Assembly: GCA_913056365.1 (NCBI GenBank)
Contig: CAJXLT010000007.1
Location: 1 to 64,000 of the forward strand
From: an uncultured Paenibacillaceae bacterium
Lineage (GTDB): Bacteria; Bacillota; Bacilli; Paenibacillales; K13
Length of the DNA: 64,000 bases
Reading direction: 5' to 3'
The position numbers and the translations under genes were made by a program. The notes below the pieces were generated by a model, which ran no database searches, had not been told where the DNA came from, and was given only the letters and a program-made list of their open reading frames with translations. Below, piece by piece: positions 36,404 to 45,070 of this stretch (its first letter is position 1; each line of letters begins with the position of its first letter).

Positions 36404-37207
36404 ATGGCGAACAAGGCATTGCTTCTTGTTGAAGACGAACCGATGACGAGAGAAGGCATGCGCAAGGCGCTTGATGCCTGGAGTGCAGGCCGCTATCCGA
36501 TCTATGCGGCGGAGAATGCCCGTGAAGCATTGCTAAGGATGGAAGAGGTTGATATCGATCTTGTTGTGTCCGATATCCGCATGCCGGAGATGAATGGACT
36601 GGACTTCGTGCAGGCGATGTCAGATAAGCTGCAATCCGCTATGCCAACTGTTATTTTGATATCCGGCTATGCGGAATTTGCCTATGCGCAGCAGGCAATT
36701 CGCCTTGGAGTCGTGCGTTACTTGTTGAAGCCGGTTAGCAATCAGAAGTTGATTGAGGCTGTTGAACATGCGCTTGCCATTCAAGCTGAGCGCAGCCGTA
36801 TAGGCATGATGGAACGGCTATTGGACCCTGTGCTGCATGAAGCACACGCACAGCAAGATCAGACGAGCGATTCGGTGGCACTGGCACTCAGTTACATCGA
36901 TGAGCACTTGGAACAGTCTTTCGGACTTAGAGAGGTAGCGCAGCATGTGCATTTGAACCCGAGCTATTTCAGCGTATTGTTCAAAGATGAGATGCAGTTG
37001 ACCTTCAGCGACTATGTAACACGGAGGAGACTGCAGCGGGCGAAGGAATTGTTAGTGATGACGAAGCTGCCGATTGTGGAAATTGCCGAAAAGGTGGGCT
37101 ACAAGACTGCGAAATATTTCAATAAGCTGTTCAAGGAGTATGAGCAATTGAGTCCGGGACAATACCGCAAGCGCATGTCTGCTCGCTTGGACGATTCCGA
37201 CAACTAA
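36404..37207 (+). CDS. response regulator with AraC-type DNA-binding domain (YesN type)
   Basis: 267 residues. The receiver domain has VEDEP and phosphoacceptor Asp57 in VVSDIRMPE, with Lys in YLLKPVS. A short linker leads to an AraC double HTH (LEQSFGLREVAQHVHLNPSYFSVLF; VEIAEKVGYKTAKYFNKLFK). It is shorter than most YesN proteins because the central linker is small. It is co-transcribed with the kinase (ribosome site AGGAGG) and sits 157 bases upstream of the carbohydrate-binding lipoprotein, whose promoter region contains repeated AGTGGA motifs. Confidence 0.9.
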   Translation: MANKALLLVEDEPMTREGMRKALDAWSAGRYPIYAAENAREALLRMEEVDIDLVVSDIRMPEMNGLDFVQAMSDKLQSAMPTVILISGYAEFAYAQQAIRLGVVRYLLKPVSNQKLIEAVEHALAIQAERSRIGMMERLLDPVLHEAHAQQDQTSDSVALALSYIDEHLEQSFGLREVAQHVHLNPSYFSVLFKDEMQLTFSDYVTRRRLQRAKELLVMTKLPIVEIAEKVGYKTAKYFNKLFKEYEQLSPGQYRKRMSARLDDSDN

Positions 37208-37209
37208 AA

Positions 37210-37281
37210 ATAGTGGAAGGATACCTAATCGCAGTGGACTTATTTTCCTCCTCCTGCGAGCGATACAATATAGTGGAAGGA
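37210..37281 (+). promoter_or_regulatory. direct repeats in importer promoter, candidate regulator sites
   Basis: ATAGTGGAAGGA occurs twice without change, at 37210-37221 and 37270-37281, exactly 60 bases apart, with a shorter AGTGGA at 37233-37238. The spacings of about 21 and 39 bases are close to two and four helical turns. A TACAAT -10-like box lies at 37264-37269. The position between the YesN-type regulator and the binding-protein gene suggests binding sites for that regulator; this is inference. Confidence 0.45.
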
Positions 37282-37363
37282 AAGCGTATTCATGCAGCTG
37301 GCTTCATTAGCAGTATGGATAGGCCCATTCTTCGAATATGATAAACATTGGGGGAAATAAGCG

Positions 37364-38734
37364 ATGAATCGGAAATCAATGGCAGTCTTGATGCTGATCG
37401 CAGCTCTGGCTTGGGTATTGGCTGCATGCGGCGGCGGCAACAGCAGTACAGGGGCGAACGGGAATACATCCCAGCAGAACGGAGGCAACGAGCAAGCCGG
37501 CAACGAACAGAGCAGCAGTGAACAGAACGAAGCAGAGCAGGTTGAACTGCATATGATGCATCTGTGGCCGGAAGGAACCACATTGGCTCAATACAATCTG
37601 GTCAACCAAATTGTAGATGAATTCGAACAGGATCACAGCAATGTTACAGTAAATATTGAAGTATTGGACAATGAGCAGTACAAGAACAAGTTGAAAGTAT
37701 TATCTGCTTCTAATAAATTGCCGGATATCGGCTTCACCTGGGCGGCTGGCTTCATGGAGCCGTATGTGAAGGGCGGAGAGTTCGCGAACTTGAACGAGCT
37801 GCTCGATGGAGATTTGAAGGATCTGTTCGTCGGCGGAACGACAGAAGCCTACTCGTTCGACGGAAACACGTACGCTTTGCCTGTCGAGTTGAACATTGTA
37901 CCGTTTTATTATAACAAGGCGATTTTCGAGGAGAACGGGATCGAGGTTCCAGAAAGCTATGAGGATCTGAAGAACGTTATTCAGACCTTGAACGATAATG
38001 GGGTAACGCCATTCACCCTTGGAGGCAAGGATGCATGGACGGCTTCATTCTGGTACATGTATTTGGCTGAGAGACTTGGCGGACCAGAGCTGCTGGATGA
38101 AGCGGTTGCGAGCAGCACGTTCACACAGTCTGAATTGGTCGAGGCAGCAAGCTATCTGCAGGAACTGGTTGATATGAACGCCTTTATTAAGGGCTTCAAC
38201 GGCTTGTCTAATGATGAAGCGAAGGCGGAATTCCTCAATGGCAATGTAGCTATGTTCTTGATGGGTACATGGGAAGTGCCGAATTATACGACGAATGAGG
38301 AGATTCCGCAAGAGTTCAGAGATAATGTAGGATTCTTCAAGTTCCCTGTCATAGACGGCGGCAAAGGCGGTCTAGATGATTGGGTAGGCGGTCCTGGTGT
38401 AGGCATGTTCGTATCTGAGAATTCCGAGCATCCGGAGGAGGCTAAGCAATTCGCTGCTCACTTCGTGAAGCGTTGGGGAGAGCTGTCGGTTACTGAGGCT
38501 GGTGTCATTCCAGCGACGAAGGTAGATACGGCTACAATCGATCTGCCACAAATGTACATCGATCTGCTGAATGAGTTGAACGTTGCCAACAAGGTTACGC
38601 TGTATCTGGACGTACAGATGAAGCCAGTAGCAGCGGAGGAGCATTACAACTTGGTTCAAGCATTGCTTGGCAAGGCGGTCACACCGGAACAATTCGCACA
38701 GCAGCAAGAGGACGTCATGAAGGAAGGCAACTAA
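37364..38734 (+). CDS. carbohydrate ABC transporter substrate-binding lipoprotein
   Basis: 456 residues. Lipoprotein signal with Cys22 in LAAC, then a low-complexity Asn/Gly/Ser/Glu linker of ~35 residues, then an SBP_bac_1 fold: LHMMHLWPEG, YKNKLKVLSASNKLPDIGFTW in part, YALPVELNIVPFYYNKAIFE and WVGGPGVGMFVSENS. It binds a sugar or oligosaccharide outside the membrane and delivers it to the two permeases downstream. No ATPase is encoded here; such Bacillota systems commonly share an MsmK-type ATPase. Control by the adjacent two-component pair is likely. Confidence 0.92.
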   Translation: MNRKSMAVLMLIAALAWVLAACGGGNSSTGANGNTSQQNGGNEQAGNEQSSSEQNEAEQVELHMMHLWPEGTTLAQYNLVNQIVDEFEQDHSNVTVNIEVLDNEQYKNKLKVLSASNKLPDIGFTWAAGFMEPYVKGGEFANLNELLDGDLKDLFVGGTTEAYSFDGNTYALPVELNIVPFYYNKAIFEENGIEVPESYEDLKNVIQTLNDNGVTPFTLGGKDAWTASFWYMYLAERLGGPELLDEAVASSTFTQSELVEAASYLQELVDMNAFIKGFNGLSNDEAKAEFLNGNVAMFLMGTWEVPNYTTNEEIPQEFRDNVGFFKFPVIDGGKGGLDDWVGGPGVGMFVSENSEHPEEAKQFAAHFVKRWGELSVTEAGVIPATKVDTATIDLPQMYIDLLNELNVANKVTLYLDVQMKPVAAEEHYNLVQALLGKAVTPEQFAQQQEDVMKEGN

Positions 38735-38815
38735 GCATAGAGATGGGGAGGGCAGGGTCGCCAGCCGTATGATCCTGCTCTCTCTGCGCTTATTAGGAAG
38801 GAGGAACCATACCGT

Positions 38816-39697
38816 ATGAATAAAGTCATGTCTAACAAACTCGTCCTAGCTCTCTATGTTCTTCCGGCCCTATGCCTGCTTCTCGGTATTGTATATGTAC
38901 CTATTGTGTATACCGGTATTTACGGTTTAATGGAATGGGACGGCATTAGCGACATGCAATTTATCGGATTGGACAACTATGTGAAGCTGCTGAACGATTC
39001 GTCCTTCTGGAACAGTGCGAAGCATTCGATGTACTTCGCCTTGTTGTCAACAGCCAGCTTGTTTCCATATTTACTAGTAGCAGTCTTGTTGACCGGCAAC
39101 ATTCGCGGAGTGAATGTTTTTCGCAAAATATACCTGCTCCCGATGCTGCTCTCCTCGGTCGCTATTGCGCAGCTGTGGTTGAAGGTGTACCATCCAACAT
39201 CGGGTATTCTGAATACATTCCTCGAATGGCTCGGTGTTGAGCAGACACCAAGCTGGTTGGCAGATCCATCGATTGTACTGGGCGCCTTATTTATTCCTAT
39301 CCTGTGGCAGTATGCTGGATTCTATATTTTGATTTACTATGCGGCATTACGGAATATTCCGGCCTCCATCGTGGAGGCGGCCAGAATTGATGGAGCGAAT
39401 GCTTGGCAAATCGCCTTCCGCATTAAGATCCCGCTAATTTCGGAAATCATTAAGGTCACGGTAGTGCTGGCAGTCGTCGGTTCGTTGAAGTATTTCGATC
39501 TGATCTACATCATGACGGACGGCGGACCGAACGAAGCGAGTGAAGTCATGGCATCGTATATGTATCACAAGGCGTTCCGCGCTTTTGACTTTGGATACGG
39601 CAGCGCAGTCGGGTTCTTCTTGCTGTTAATTTGTTTGGTAGCTACCTGGATCATTCGCAAGCTGACCGCCACCAAGGATAAAATCCAGTATTCATGA
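38816..39697 (+). CDS. carbohydrate ABC transporter permease (MalF/UgpA type)
   Basis: 293 residues with six membrane helices and the EAA coupling loop IPASIVEAARIDGANAWQIA. The 'TDGGPNEASEVMASYMYHKAF' region is typical of the MalF/UgpA/LacF group. It forms the translocation pore with the next gene product. The ribosome site is AGGAAGGAGGAACC. Confidence 0.93.
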   Translation: MNKVMSNKLVLALYVLPALCLLLGIVYVPIVYTGIYGLMEWDGISDMQFIGLDNYVKLLNDSSFWNSAKHSMYFALLSTASLFPYLLVAVLLTGNIRGVNVFRKIYLLPMLLSSVAIAQLWLKVYHPTSGILNTFLEWLGVEQTPSWLADPSIVLGALFIPILWQYAGFYILIYYAALRNIPASIVEAARIDGANAWQIAFRIKIPLISEIIKVTVVLAVVGSLKYFDLIYIMTDGGPNEASEVMASYMYHKAFRAFDFGYGSAVGFFLLLICLVATWIIRKLTATKDKIQYS

Positions 39698-39714
39698 TCA
39701 GGGGTGAATGACAA

Positions 39715-40614
39715 GTGAAAAGCAATAATGGACTGGCACTCGGACGCGGACATACACAAAAACCTGCCAGCCCGACAAGTCGGAACTGGAAGGGCGCAGT
39801 GGGAAAGCTTATCTTGTATCTCTTGCTCACTGTGGCGGCGATCGCTCAACTATTCCCGCTTGTATGGCTGTTTCTCTTCTCGTTGAAGAACAACCAGGAA
39901 ATATTTAATTTGCCGCCGCTTGCACTTCCGGAGCAAATCCGTTGGGAAAACTATGTGAAGGTATGGACGACAGGCGATATTGGCTTGTACTTCTTCAATA
40001 GTATCGTAGTGACGGCGTTCTCCGTTGTGTTAACGATTGTACTCGCCAGCTTCGTGACGTTCGCGATTACCCGAATGAGATGGAAGCTACAGCCACTAGT
40101 GCTCGGCTTATTCATGGTAGGACTGATGATTCCGCTGCACGCTACGTTGATTCCGCTGTTTATTTGGTTTGAGCGTATGGGACTTATTGATAGTCTGGTG
40201 AGCATTATACTTACGTATACCGCGTTCAATTTGCCGATTACGATTATGATCTTGCTCGGCTTCTATTATGCGCTGCCTCGCGAGATCGAAGAAGCAGCCA
40301 TCATAGACGGTTGCTCAGTGAATCGGATGTTCCTGCGTATCATCCTGCCGATGACTTCATCGGTCATGGTGACAGCAGCGATTATCAACATGATCTATAA
40401 CTGGAATGAGTTCGTCTTCGTCAATACGTTCATCAGTTCGGATTCACTCAAGACATTGACTGTTGGCGTACAGAACTTCGTTGGACAGTATTCGATCGAT
40501 TGGGGTGCCATCGGTGCGACGTTGATGATCAGTATATTGCCGATTCTAGCCGCGTTCCTTATTATGAGTGAGCGCATCGTAGAAGGTATTGCTGCAGGTT
40601 CGGTGAAGGGGTAA
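39715..40614 (+). CDS. carbohydrate ABC transporter permease (MalG/UgpE type)
   Basis: 299 residues from GTG 39715 with AGGGGTGAAT upstream. Six membrane helices, coupling loop LPREIEEAAIIDGCSVNRMF, and C-terminal SERIVEGIAAGSVKG typical of the MalG/UgpE/LacG group. The first ~25 residues are a basic cytoplasmic tail. It is the last gene of the importer operon, followed by two hairpin-T structures. Confidence 0.93.
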   Translation: MKSNNGLALGRGHTQKPASPTSRNWKGAVGKLILYLLLTVAAIAQLFPLVWLFLFSLKNNQEIFNLPPLALPEQIRWENYVKVWTTGDIGLYFFNSIVVTAFSVVLTIVLASFVTFAITRMRWKLQPLVLGLFMVGLMIPLHATLIPLFIWFERMGLIDSLVSIILTYTAFNLPITIMILLGFYYALPREIEEAAIIDGCSVNRMFLRIILPMTSSVMVTAAIINMIYNWNEFVFVNTFISSDSLKTLTVGVQNFVGQYSIDWGAIGATLMISILPILAAFLIMSERIVEGIAAGSVKG

Positions 40615-40631
40615 ATTAATACAATCATTAA

Positions 40632-40673
40632 GCTGTCTTCTTGCCTATGCGGCTTGGAGGCAGTTTTTTGTGC
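40632..40673 (+). terminator. terminator of the sugar importer operon
   Basis: CTGTCTTC pairs imperfectly with GGAGGCAG, followed by six T residues. A second hairpin (GAAGAGCC with GGCCCTTC, one mismatch, then seven T residues) follows at about 40709-40743 and overlaps the end of the convergent gene. Confidence 0.7.
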
Positions 40674-40739
40674 ATGTGCAGAGGTTATGTACCGAGGACG
40701 TTGAGGAAGAAGAGCCGAGGGGAGGCCCTTCTGATTTTT

Positions 40740-41204
40740 TTAATAATCCAAGCGATCCGTGATGTAACCGGATACGTGCCAGTTGTATTGCGAGTCATAG
40801 AACTTGTACACGCCGCCTACTGGTTGGGACAGACCGGCTACGGTGCCTGTTACTTGGGCTACGAGATTGAAGTTCTTGTAAATATCAAACTTGCCGTAGA
40901 TAGTATCATGCGTAGTGCTTCCAAGTGATACAAGTCTGAACTCGTAACGGTCTCCAGCAGAATTCTGGACGATCGCATTGAAGAAGCCTTGATTCCCGGA
41001 TTGCAGAGGATGCTCGGTCCAGCTGGCGATGGCGTTGCCGCGGACTTGATACTGGTGACCGTTGATCCCGTCAACGACGTACAATGCGCGCTCAGAGAAC
41101 ACACCATGCACGTAAGGAGCAGGTGCAGCTGATCCACCTAGAGACAAAGCCATTGCGAACACGACCAACACCATGACAGCGCTTACATAAAACTTTCTCT
41201 TCAT
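40740..41204 (-). CDS. small secreted protein of unknown function
   Basis: 154 residues from the ATG at 41204, preceded by GAGGAGGGAATTAAT. A signal peptide (KRKFYVSAVMVLVVFAMALS, then GGSAA) suggests export. The mature ~125 residues are beta-rich with many aromatic residues (YVVDGINGHQYQVRGNAIA, YEFRLVSLGSTTHDTIYGK, WHVSGYITDRL) and no Cys. I do not recognise a family. It is convergent with the sugar importer and has no partner gene. Confidence 0.7.
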   Translation of the reverse strand: MKRKFYVSAVMVLVVFAMALSLGGSAAPAPYVHGVFSERALYVVDGINGHQYQVRGNAIASWTEHPLQSGNQGFFNAIVQNSAGDRYEFRLVSLGSTTHDTIYGKFDIYKNFNLVAQVTGTVAGLSQPVGGVYKFYDSQYNWHVSGYITDRLDY

Positions 41205-41433
41205 ATTAATTCCCTCCTCAATCGAATATTGTCCCCTCAAGTGAAATGGTAGCATGAATAAATACATAATGCCTATCTCTCGGGCCGGAATTGGGAATCA
41301 ATGATTCGCATATTAGCGTTATGTCCCAATAGTTTAGACATTATGAATGACAAAGGAATGCTCAAAGTGCAAATAATTTGTCTGCTCCTGTTGCTTTCTG
41401 TCCAACTTCCTTATATAGTAAGGATAAAAATGA

Positions 41434-41535
41434 GCAAAAAGTCCCAAAGGGCAAACCTGTCGAAAGTCGGGGTCGCAAAACCAAGGGTCTAACGTGTTTA
41501 TCACTATGACAGCCGGTTGCTAAGAACTTTTTTCG
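41434..41535 (+). ncRNA. cyclic di-GMP-I riboswitch aptamer (GEMM) upstream of protease
   Basis: The GEMM-I core reads GGGCAAAC, CGAAAG, a G-rich segment, CGCAAA, GGGTCTAA and then GACAGCCGGTTGC in the conserved order. P1 is formed by AAAAAGT (near 41436) with ACTTTTTT (near 41526). Class-I aptamers bind c-di-GMP through this core. It precedes a terminator and the protease gene on the same strand, so it should control that gene by transcription termination. Confidence 0.88.
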
Positions 41536-41555
41536 CCTGCAATTATTGCAGTCTG

Positions 41556-41596
41556 GAAATCTCTTAAGCATGCGTGTATGAAGAGATTTTTTTTTA
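41556..41596 (+). terminator. expression-platform terminator of the first c-di-GMP riboswitch
   Basis: AAATCTCTT and AAGAGATTT form a perfect 9-bp stem around a 15-base loop, with a run of T residues at the 3' end, about 40 bases before the protease ATG. Whether ligand turns the gene on or off cannot be read safely from sequence. Confidence 0.8.
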
Positions 41597-41639
41597 TTTC
41601 ATAATAGTTTAACTCATAGATGATAAGGGAGAGATGGGT

Positions 41640-42797
41640 ATGTTGAAGAAGTCTATCGCTGGAATTATACTGTTTCTTATGTTTACGGGCTCCGTCTCAG
41701 CAGAGAGTTTGCATGGAGAGTATGACGGGAATGCCATTATCAAGATCACTTCAGGGGAACAAGAACTGATGGTAGAGGATGTACCGGCGCTAGCATTAGA
41801 CGGTCGTACCGTAGTACCTATCTATATGCTCAGAGAATTAGGTCTTGATGTGGAGTGGCTGGCAGAGGACAAGACCGTTCAGGTGAATAAGCCCGAGACA
41901 GAGAATGAACAACTCAAACAAATGATTACCGAAACAGGGAATGTAGAATTGTCCTACATAGGTGTGGAGTTAACTGCCACTGCTCTCGTGACAAAGGTAA
42001 ACGGTGAAGAAGAGGATTGGGCACTCATCTATCATACCTTACTGAATATGGCTGTATTACCTGCCGACGTATTATGTGTAGATTATGTCACAGAAGAAGG
42101 TTATTATATTGGTTCGTATTATGTGCAGCGACAGCCCTTTTTAGATTATGATGCTGGAGAATTGGATGATATCAGCAACTATTCATACACAGCAGGAAAT
42201 CTGATGCTGCCAGAATTGGAGACTGAGGAAATAGGCGAATTAAGCAATGCCGTCGGTGTGGTCATGTCCTATGATAAAGACGGGGATTTTCTTGGTCAAG
42301 GCTCCGGCTTCGTCATTCCTGGGGGCATGTTCATTACTAACTATCATGTTGTCGAGGATGCAGCCAAAATTGAAGTAGAGTTGGACGGCACGACATATGA
42401 TATAAGCGAATGGTATATATTCGAGAATCAATACTTGGATTTGTATGGTGCCGAACTCTCCACATCGTACGATGAGAACGGAGAGCCAACGGGCAAAATC
42501 CCTGATCATGCTCTTATGTATGAAACCGAAATGCCGAAGATGGGACAAAAGGTCTATGCAATCGGCAGTCCAAACGGGTTGGAAAATACATTATCGGAGG
42601 GCATCGTCTCTTCGATTCGCGAAATCGATGGAATCACTTACATTCAGCATAGTGCAGATACGGAGCCAGGTTCTAGTGGAGGTGCTTTGCTGGACAGCAA
42701 AGGTCGGGTTATTGGGGTGACGACAATGGGGATTGAAGGAACGACACTGGACTTTGCCATTCCGATCCATTATGTCATTAATGAGCTGGTATACTAG
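41640..42797 (+). CDS. secreted trypsin-like serine protease (S1C type) with copper-amine-oxidase-N-like domain
   Basis: 385 residues from ATG 41640 (AAGGGAGAG upstream). Signal peptide ending near SVSAES. Residues ~25-90 resemble the stalk domain of copper amine oxidase N-terminal type (ALALDGRTVVPIYMLRELGL). A middle region of unknown fold precedes a trypsin-like protease with His236 (TNYHVVEDA), Asp267 (YLDLYG) and Ser346 (PGSSGGALL). No PDZ domain follows, unlike DegP/HtrA. It likely cleaves surface or exported proteins. The 5' leader is a c-di-GMP-I riboswitch, linking the protease to the sessile/motile switch. Confidence 0.88.
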   Translation: MLKKSIAGIILFLMFTGSVSAESLHGEYDGNAIIKITSGEQELMVEDVPALALDGRTVVPIYMLRELGLDVEWLAEDKTVQVNKPETENEQLKQMITETGNVELSYIGVELTATALVTKVNGEEEDWALIYHTLLNMAVLPADVLCVDYVTEEGYYIGSYYVQRQPFLDYDAGELDDISNYSYTAGNLMLPELETEEIGELSNAVGVVMSYDKDGDFLGQGSGFVIPGGMFITNYHVVEDAAKIEVELDGTTYDISEWYIFENQYLDLYGAELSTSYDENGEPTGKIPDHALMYETEMPKMGQKVYAIGSPNGLENTLSEGIVSSIREIDGITYIQHSADTEPGSSGGALLDSKGRVIGVTTMGIEGTTLDFAIPIHYVINELVY

Positions 42798-42859
42798 ATT
42801 GATGATTGATATTGCCGATATCTGTAGAATACTGACGATGAAGTTGGTATAATACTAGA

Positions 42860-42952
42860 TAGCAATAGCGAAGAGGGCAAACTATTCGAAAGGATAGGAC
42901 GCAAAGCTACAGGGGCTTCTTCTACATGAAAAGCCAGCCAGCTGCACGTTGA
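42860..42952 (+). ncRNA. cyclic di-GMP-I riboswitch aptamer upstream of chemoreceptor
   Basis: The conserved order is again GGGCAAAC, CGAAAG, GGACGCAAAGC, a hairpin around CAGGGGCTTC, and GCCAGCCAGCTGC. A TATAAT -10 lies at 42849-42854. It precedes a strong terminator and an MCP gene, the classic target of this riboswitch class in other bacteria. It starts only about 60 bases after the protease stop. Confidence 0.9.
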
Positions 42953-42956
42953 GAGA

Positions 42957-42988
42957 GGACTGCCCCCACTATAGGGGCAGTCTTTTCA
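42957..42988 (+). terminator. expression-platform terminator of the second c-di-GMP riboswitch
   Basis: GACTGCCCC and GGGGCAGTC form a perfect 9-bp stem with a 7-base loop, followed by TTTTC. It lies about 42 bases before the MCP start. Confidence 0.85.
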
Positions 42989-43029
42989 TGCTACTACACA
43001 ACTTGGTAAGACAGAGGAGATGGACTCGG

Positions 43030-44748
43030 ATGGGCAAATGGTTAAACAAGTTTAGATTCAAAAATATGTCATTAGGAAGGAAGTATGCAATCCCTTTAGG
43101 GATCACGATTGTATTGTTTGCGGCATCAACTGTACTAGTAGCTATTTTGTTGAGTCAAGTGAATGAAGATATAAATGCGGTCGAGCGCAGAGGCGAGCGA
43201 GCGTTGAAAATGAACGAGATGGCGTCGTTGTTCCGTTCCAAGGATATTCGAATCGCTGATTTCATCCAAACAATGGAGATTGACTTCATTACTCAGTTCC
43301 AAGATCGTAGAGATAGCTTCAATACGCTCGAGCAGGAAATCCGCGATAGAATGGATACGGAGGAGCAGCAAGAAGTATTCAATCAAATCATTGAAAATGA
43401 CAGGAAAATTAGTAACTTGTTCTTGGAGAAAATCATTCCGGCGTTGAATATGAATGATACGGAAGAAGCGTTGCGGTTAAGAGCGGAAACTTCATCCTTG
43501 CGAGCGGAGACCGTTGATCTGCTTGACGAGCTTATCGAAATCGTCAACAATGAGCGTCAATTAGCGGTCGATCAAGCTAAGTCGCAAGCTAAGCTCTCGC
43601 TCATTATGCTCATAGCTTCGATAGTGATTGCCTTGCTGTTGAGCCTAGTCATCTTCTATTTCATCAATCGCTTGATCAATCGCAATATTAAGGAAGTTAT
43701 AGAAATTAGCGGAGAGATCGCCGAAGGTAATCTGAACGTGCGCTCGATTACATATGATAGTACGGATGAGATCGGTCAATTAGCGAAGACTGTGAACTTC
43801 ATGAGTGAGAGTCTGCGGGAGATGGTCAAAGGTATCGCATCTATCTCGCAAACGGTGTCCAGCCAAAGTGAGGAGCTGACACAAATGTCCAGAGAGGTGA
43901 AGGCAGGAAGCGAGCAAATCGCGACAACGATGCAGGAGCTGGCTTCCGGAACCGAGGTTCAGGCACGCTCCGCTACTGAGATTGCCGAGCTGGTCGATAC
44001 GCTGAATGAACAGGTTGCTGTGTCCAACCGGGATGGCGACGCTTTGAACGATGCCTCGGCAACTGTGCTGAGCCAATCAACGAGCGGCACGGCTCAGATG
44101 GCGCAAACAGCCGGACAAATGTCAGCCATTAACGGTGTTGTGCAGGATGCGCTGAGCAAGATGCAAAACTTAGAGCAAAGCACGAATAATATATCGAATC
44201 TGGTACAAGTGATTCAAGAGATTGCATCACAGACGAACTTGCTGTCGCTGAATGCATCCATCGAAGCAGCCCGCGCAGGCGAACATGGAAGCGGCTTTGC
44301 CGTAGTGGCATCCGAGGTGAAGAAGCTGTCTGAGCAAGTCGGTGAATCCGTCCAGGAAGTAACGGGCATCATTATGGACATTCAACAAGATACGAAGGTG
44401 ATGGTTGAGTCCCTGCAGAGCGGTTATGAAGAAGTAACTGCAGGCACGCAGTCGATGAATGCTACGAAGGAAACGTTCGACAGCATTACGGAAGCGGTCA
44501 ATCAGATGGTAGAGCGCATCGGGAGTGTATCGATGGGGCTGAAGGCGATCAGCACGCATGGTGCGAAGATTGGAACGACGAGTCAAGAGATTGCTTCGGT
44601 GACGGAGCAGGGTGCAGCAGGTGTGGAGCAAACTTCGGCATCCGCACAGCAACAGAACAGTTCAATGGAGGAAATTTCAAGCAGTTCAGAGCATTTGGCT
44701 GTGCTTGCAGAGGAACTGAATCAGATGGTCAGCAAGTTTAAACTCTAA
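43030..44748 (+). CDS. methyl-accepting chemotaxis protein (4HB type)
   Basis: 572 residues from ATG 43030 (CAGAGGAGA 9 bases upstream); in-frame codons further upstream lie within the terminator. Helix 1 near 20-40, a four-helix-bundle ligand domain of ~150 residues, helix 2 near 195-217, HAMP, then a long MCP signalling coiled coil with hairpin tip [20 protein letters not shown]. The ligand is unknown; 4HB domains bind small molecules directly or through partners. It reports to CheA/CheW, which are not in this window. Riboswitch control means receptor abundance follows c-di-GMP. The cellulase gene follows on the same strand. Confidence 0.93.
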   Translation: MGKWLNKFRFKNMSLGRKYAIPLGITIVLFAASTVLVAILLSQVNEDINAVERRGERALKMNEMASLFRSKDIRIADFIQTMEIDFITQFQDRRDSFNTLEQEIRDRMDTEEQQEVFNQIIENDRKISNLFLEKIIPALNMNDTEEALRLRAETSSLRAETVDLLDELIEIVNNERQLAVDQAKSQAKLSLIMLIASIVIALLLSLVIFYFINRLINRNIKEVIEISGEIAEGNLNVRSITYDSTDEIGQLAKTVNFMSESLREMVKGIASISQTVSSQSEELTQMSREVKAGSEQIATTMQELASGTEVQARSATEIAELVDTLNEQVAVSNRDGDALNDASATVLSQSTSGTAQMAQTAGQMSAINGVVQDALSKMQNLEQSTNNISNLVQVIQEIASQTNLLSLNASIEAARAGEHGSGFAVVASEVKKLSEQVGESVQEVTGIIMDIQQDTKVMVESLQSGYEEVTAGTQSMNATKETFDSITEAVNQMVERIGSVSMGLKAISTHGAKIGTTSQEIASVTEQGAAGVEQTSASAQQQNSSMEEISSSSEHLAVLAEELNQMVSKFKL

Positions 44749-44854
44749 CTTTAACGCAGTAAATCGGTTGTTTAGACGGGTTGTTACGCCATTCCAGCAA
44801 TGGACACGGCGAAGCAGCCCGTCGCTTATTTATGGCGGAATAGCTCGAATAGCC

Positions 44855-44893
44855 AAAAATTTTCAACCTGAATTCGAACGATAGCCCTCTCGG
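44855..44893 (+). promoter_or_regulatory. conserved upstream element (copy 1), cellulase promoter
   Basis: This 39-base block contains TTCAACCTGAATTCGAA followed by GATAGCCC and CTCGG. It matches the block at 56035-56073 at 35 of 39 positions. It sits just above the -35 position relative to TAAAAT (44913-44918), whose -35 is non-consensus, suggesting an activator site. Distance to the start codon is 216 bases, against 224 for copy 2. The 322-base gap has no gene. Confidence 0.6.
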
Positions 44894-44895
44894 AG

Positions 44896-44909
44896 TGAAA
44901 GCGATTGCA
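44896..44909 (+). promoter_or_regulatory. cre site (CcpA operator)
   Basis: TGAAAGCGATTGCA matches the cre consensus TGWAANCGNTNWCA at 13 of 14 positions and overlaps the spacer of the putative cellulase promoter, so carbon catabolite repression by CcpA is expected. Confidence 0.65.
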
Positions 44910-45017
44910 AACTAAAATGGAGATAAGGAACGAAATATATCTCATTTTGCGTCTGATTGATGAAGCGATCTCGGCTGTCCGCAAGGGGGAGGTGAGGATA
45001 GAACGTATAGGATGACC

Positions 45018-45031
45018 AGAAAACGTTTTCG
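45018..45031 (+). promoter_or_regulatory. second cre-like operator
   Basis: AGAAAACGTTTTCG contains the perfect palindrome GAAAACGTTTTC and fits cre at 12 of 14 positions. It lies 40 bases before the cellulase ATG, where a bound LacI-family protein would act as a roadblock. Confidence 0.55.
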
Positions 45032-45070
45032 TTCCGTGTTCAAATTACAATTATGAAAGCAGGGTGAATA

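Noticed and set aside
41301-41492. 63-codon frame ahead of the protease
   Set aside because: It covers the first c-di-GMP riboswitch, whose RNA structure explains the sequence.
44855-44893. Conserved element interpreted as a known riboswitch class
   Set aside because: It was compared with the c-di-GMP-I, TPP and preQ1 patterns I know and fits none. Its place above the -35 box points to a DNA operator.
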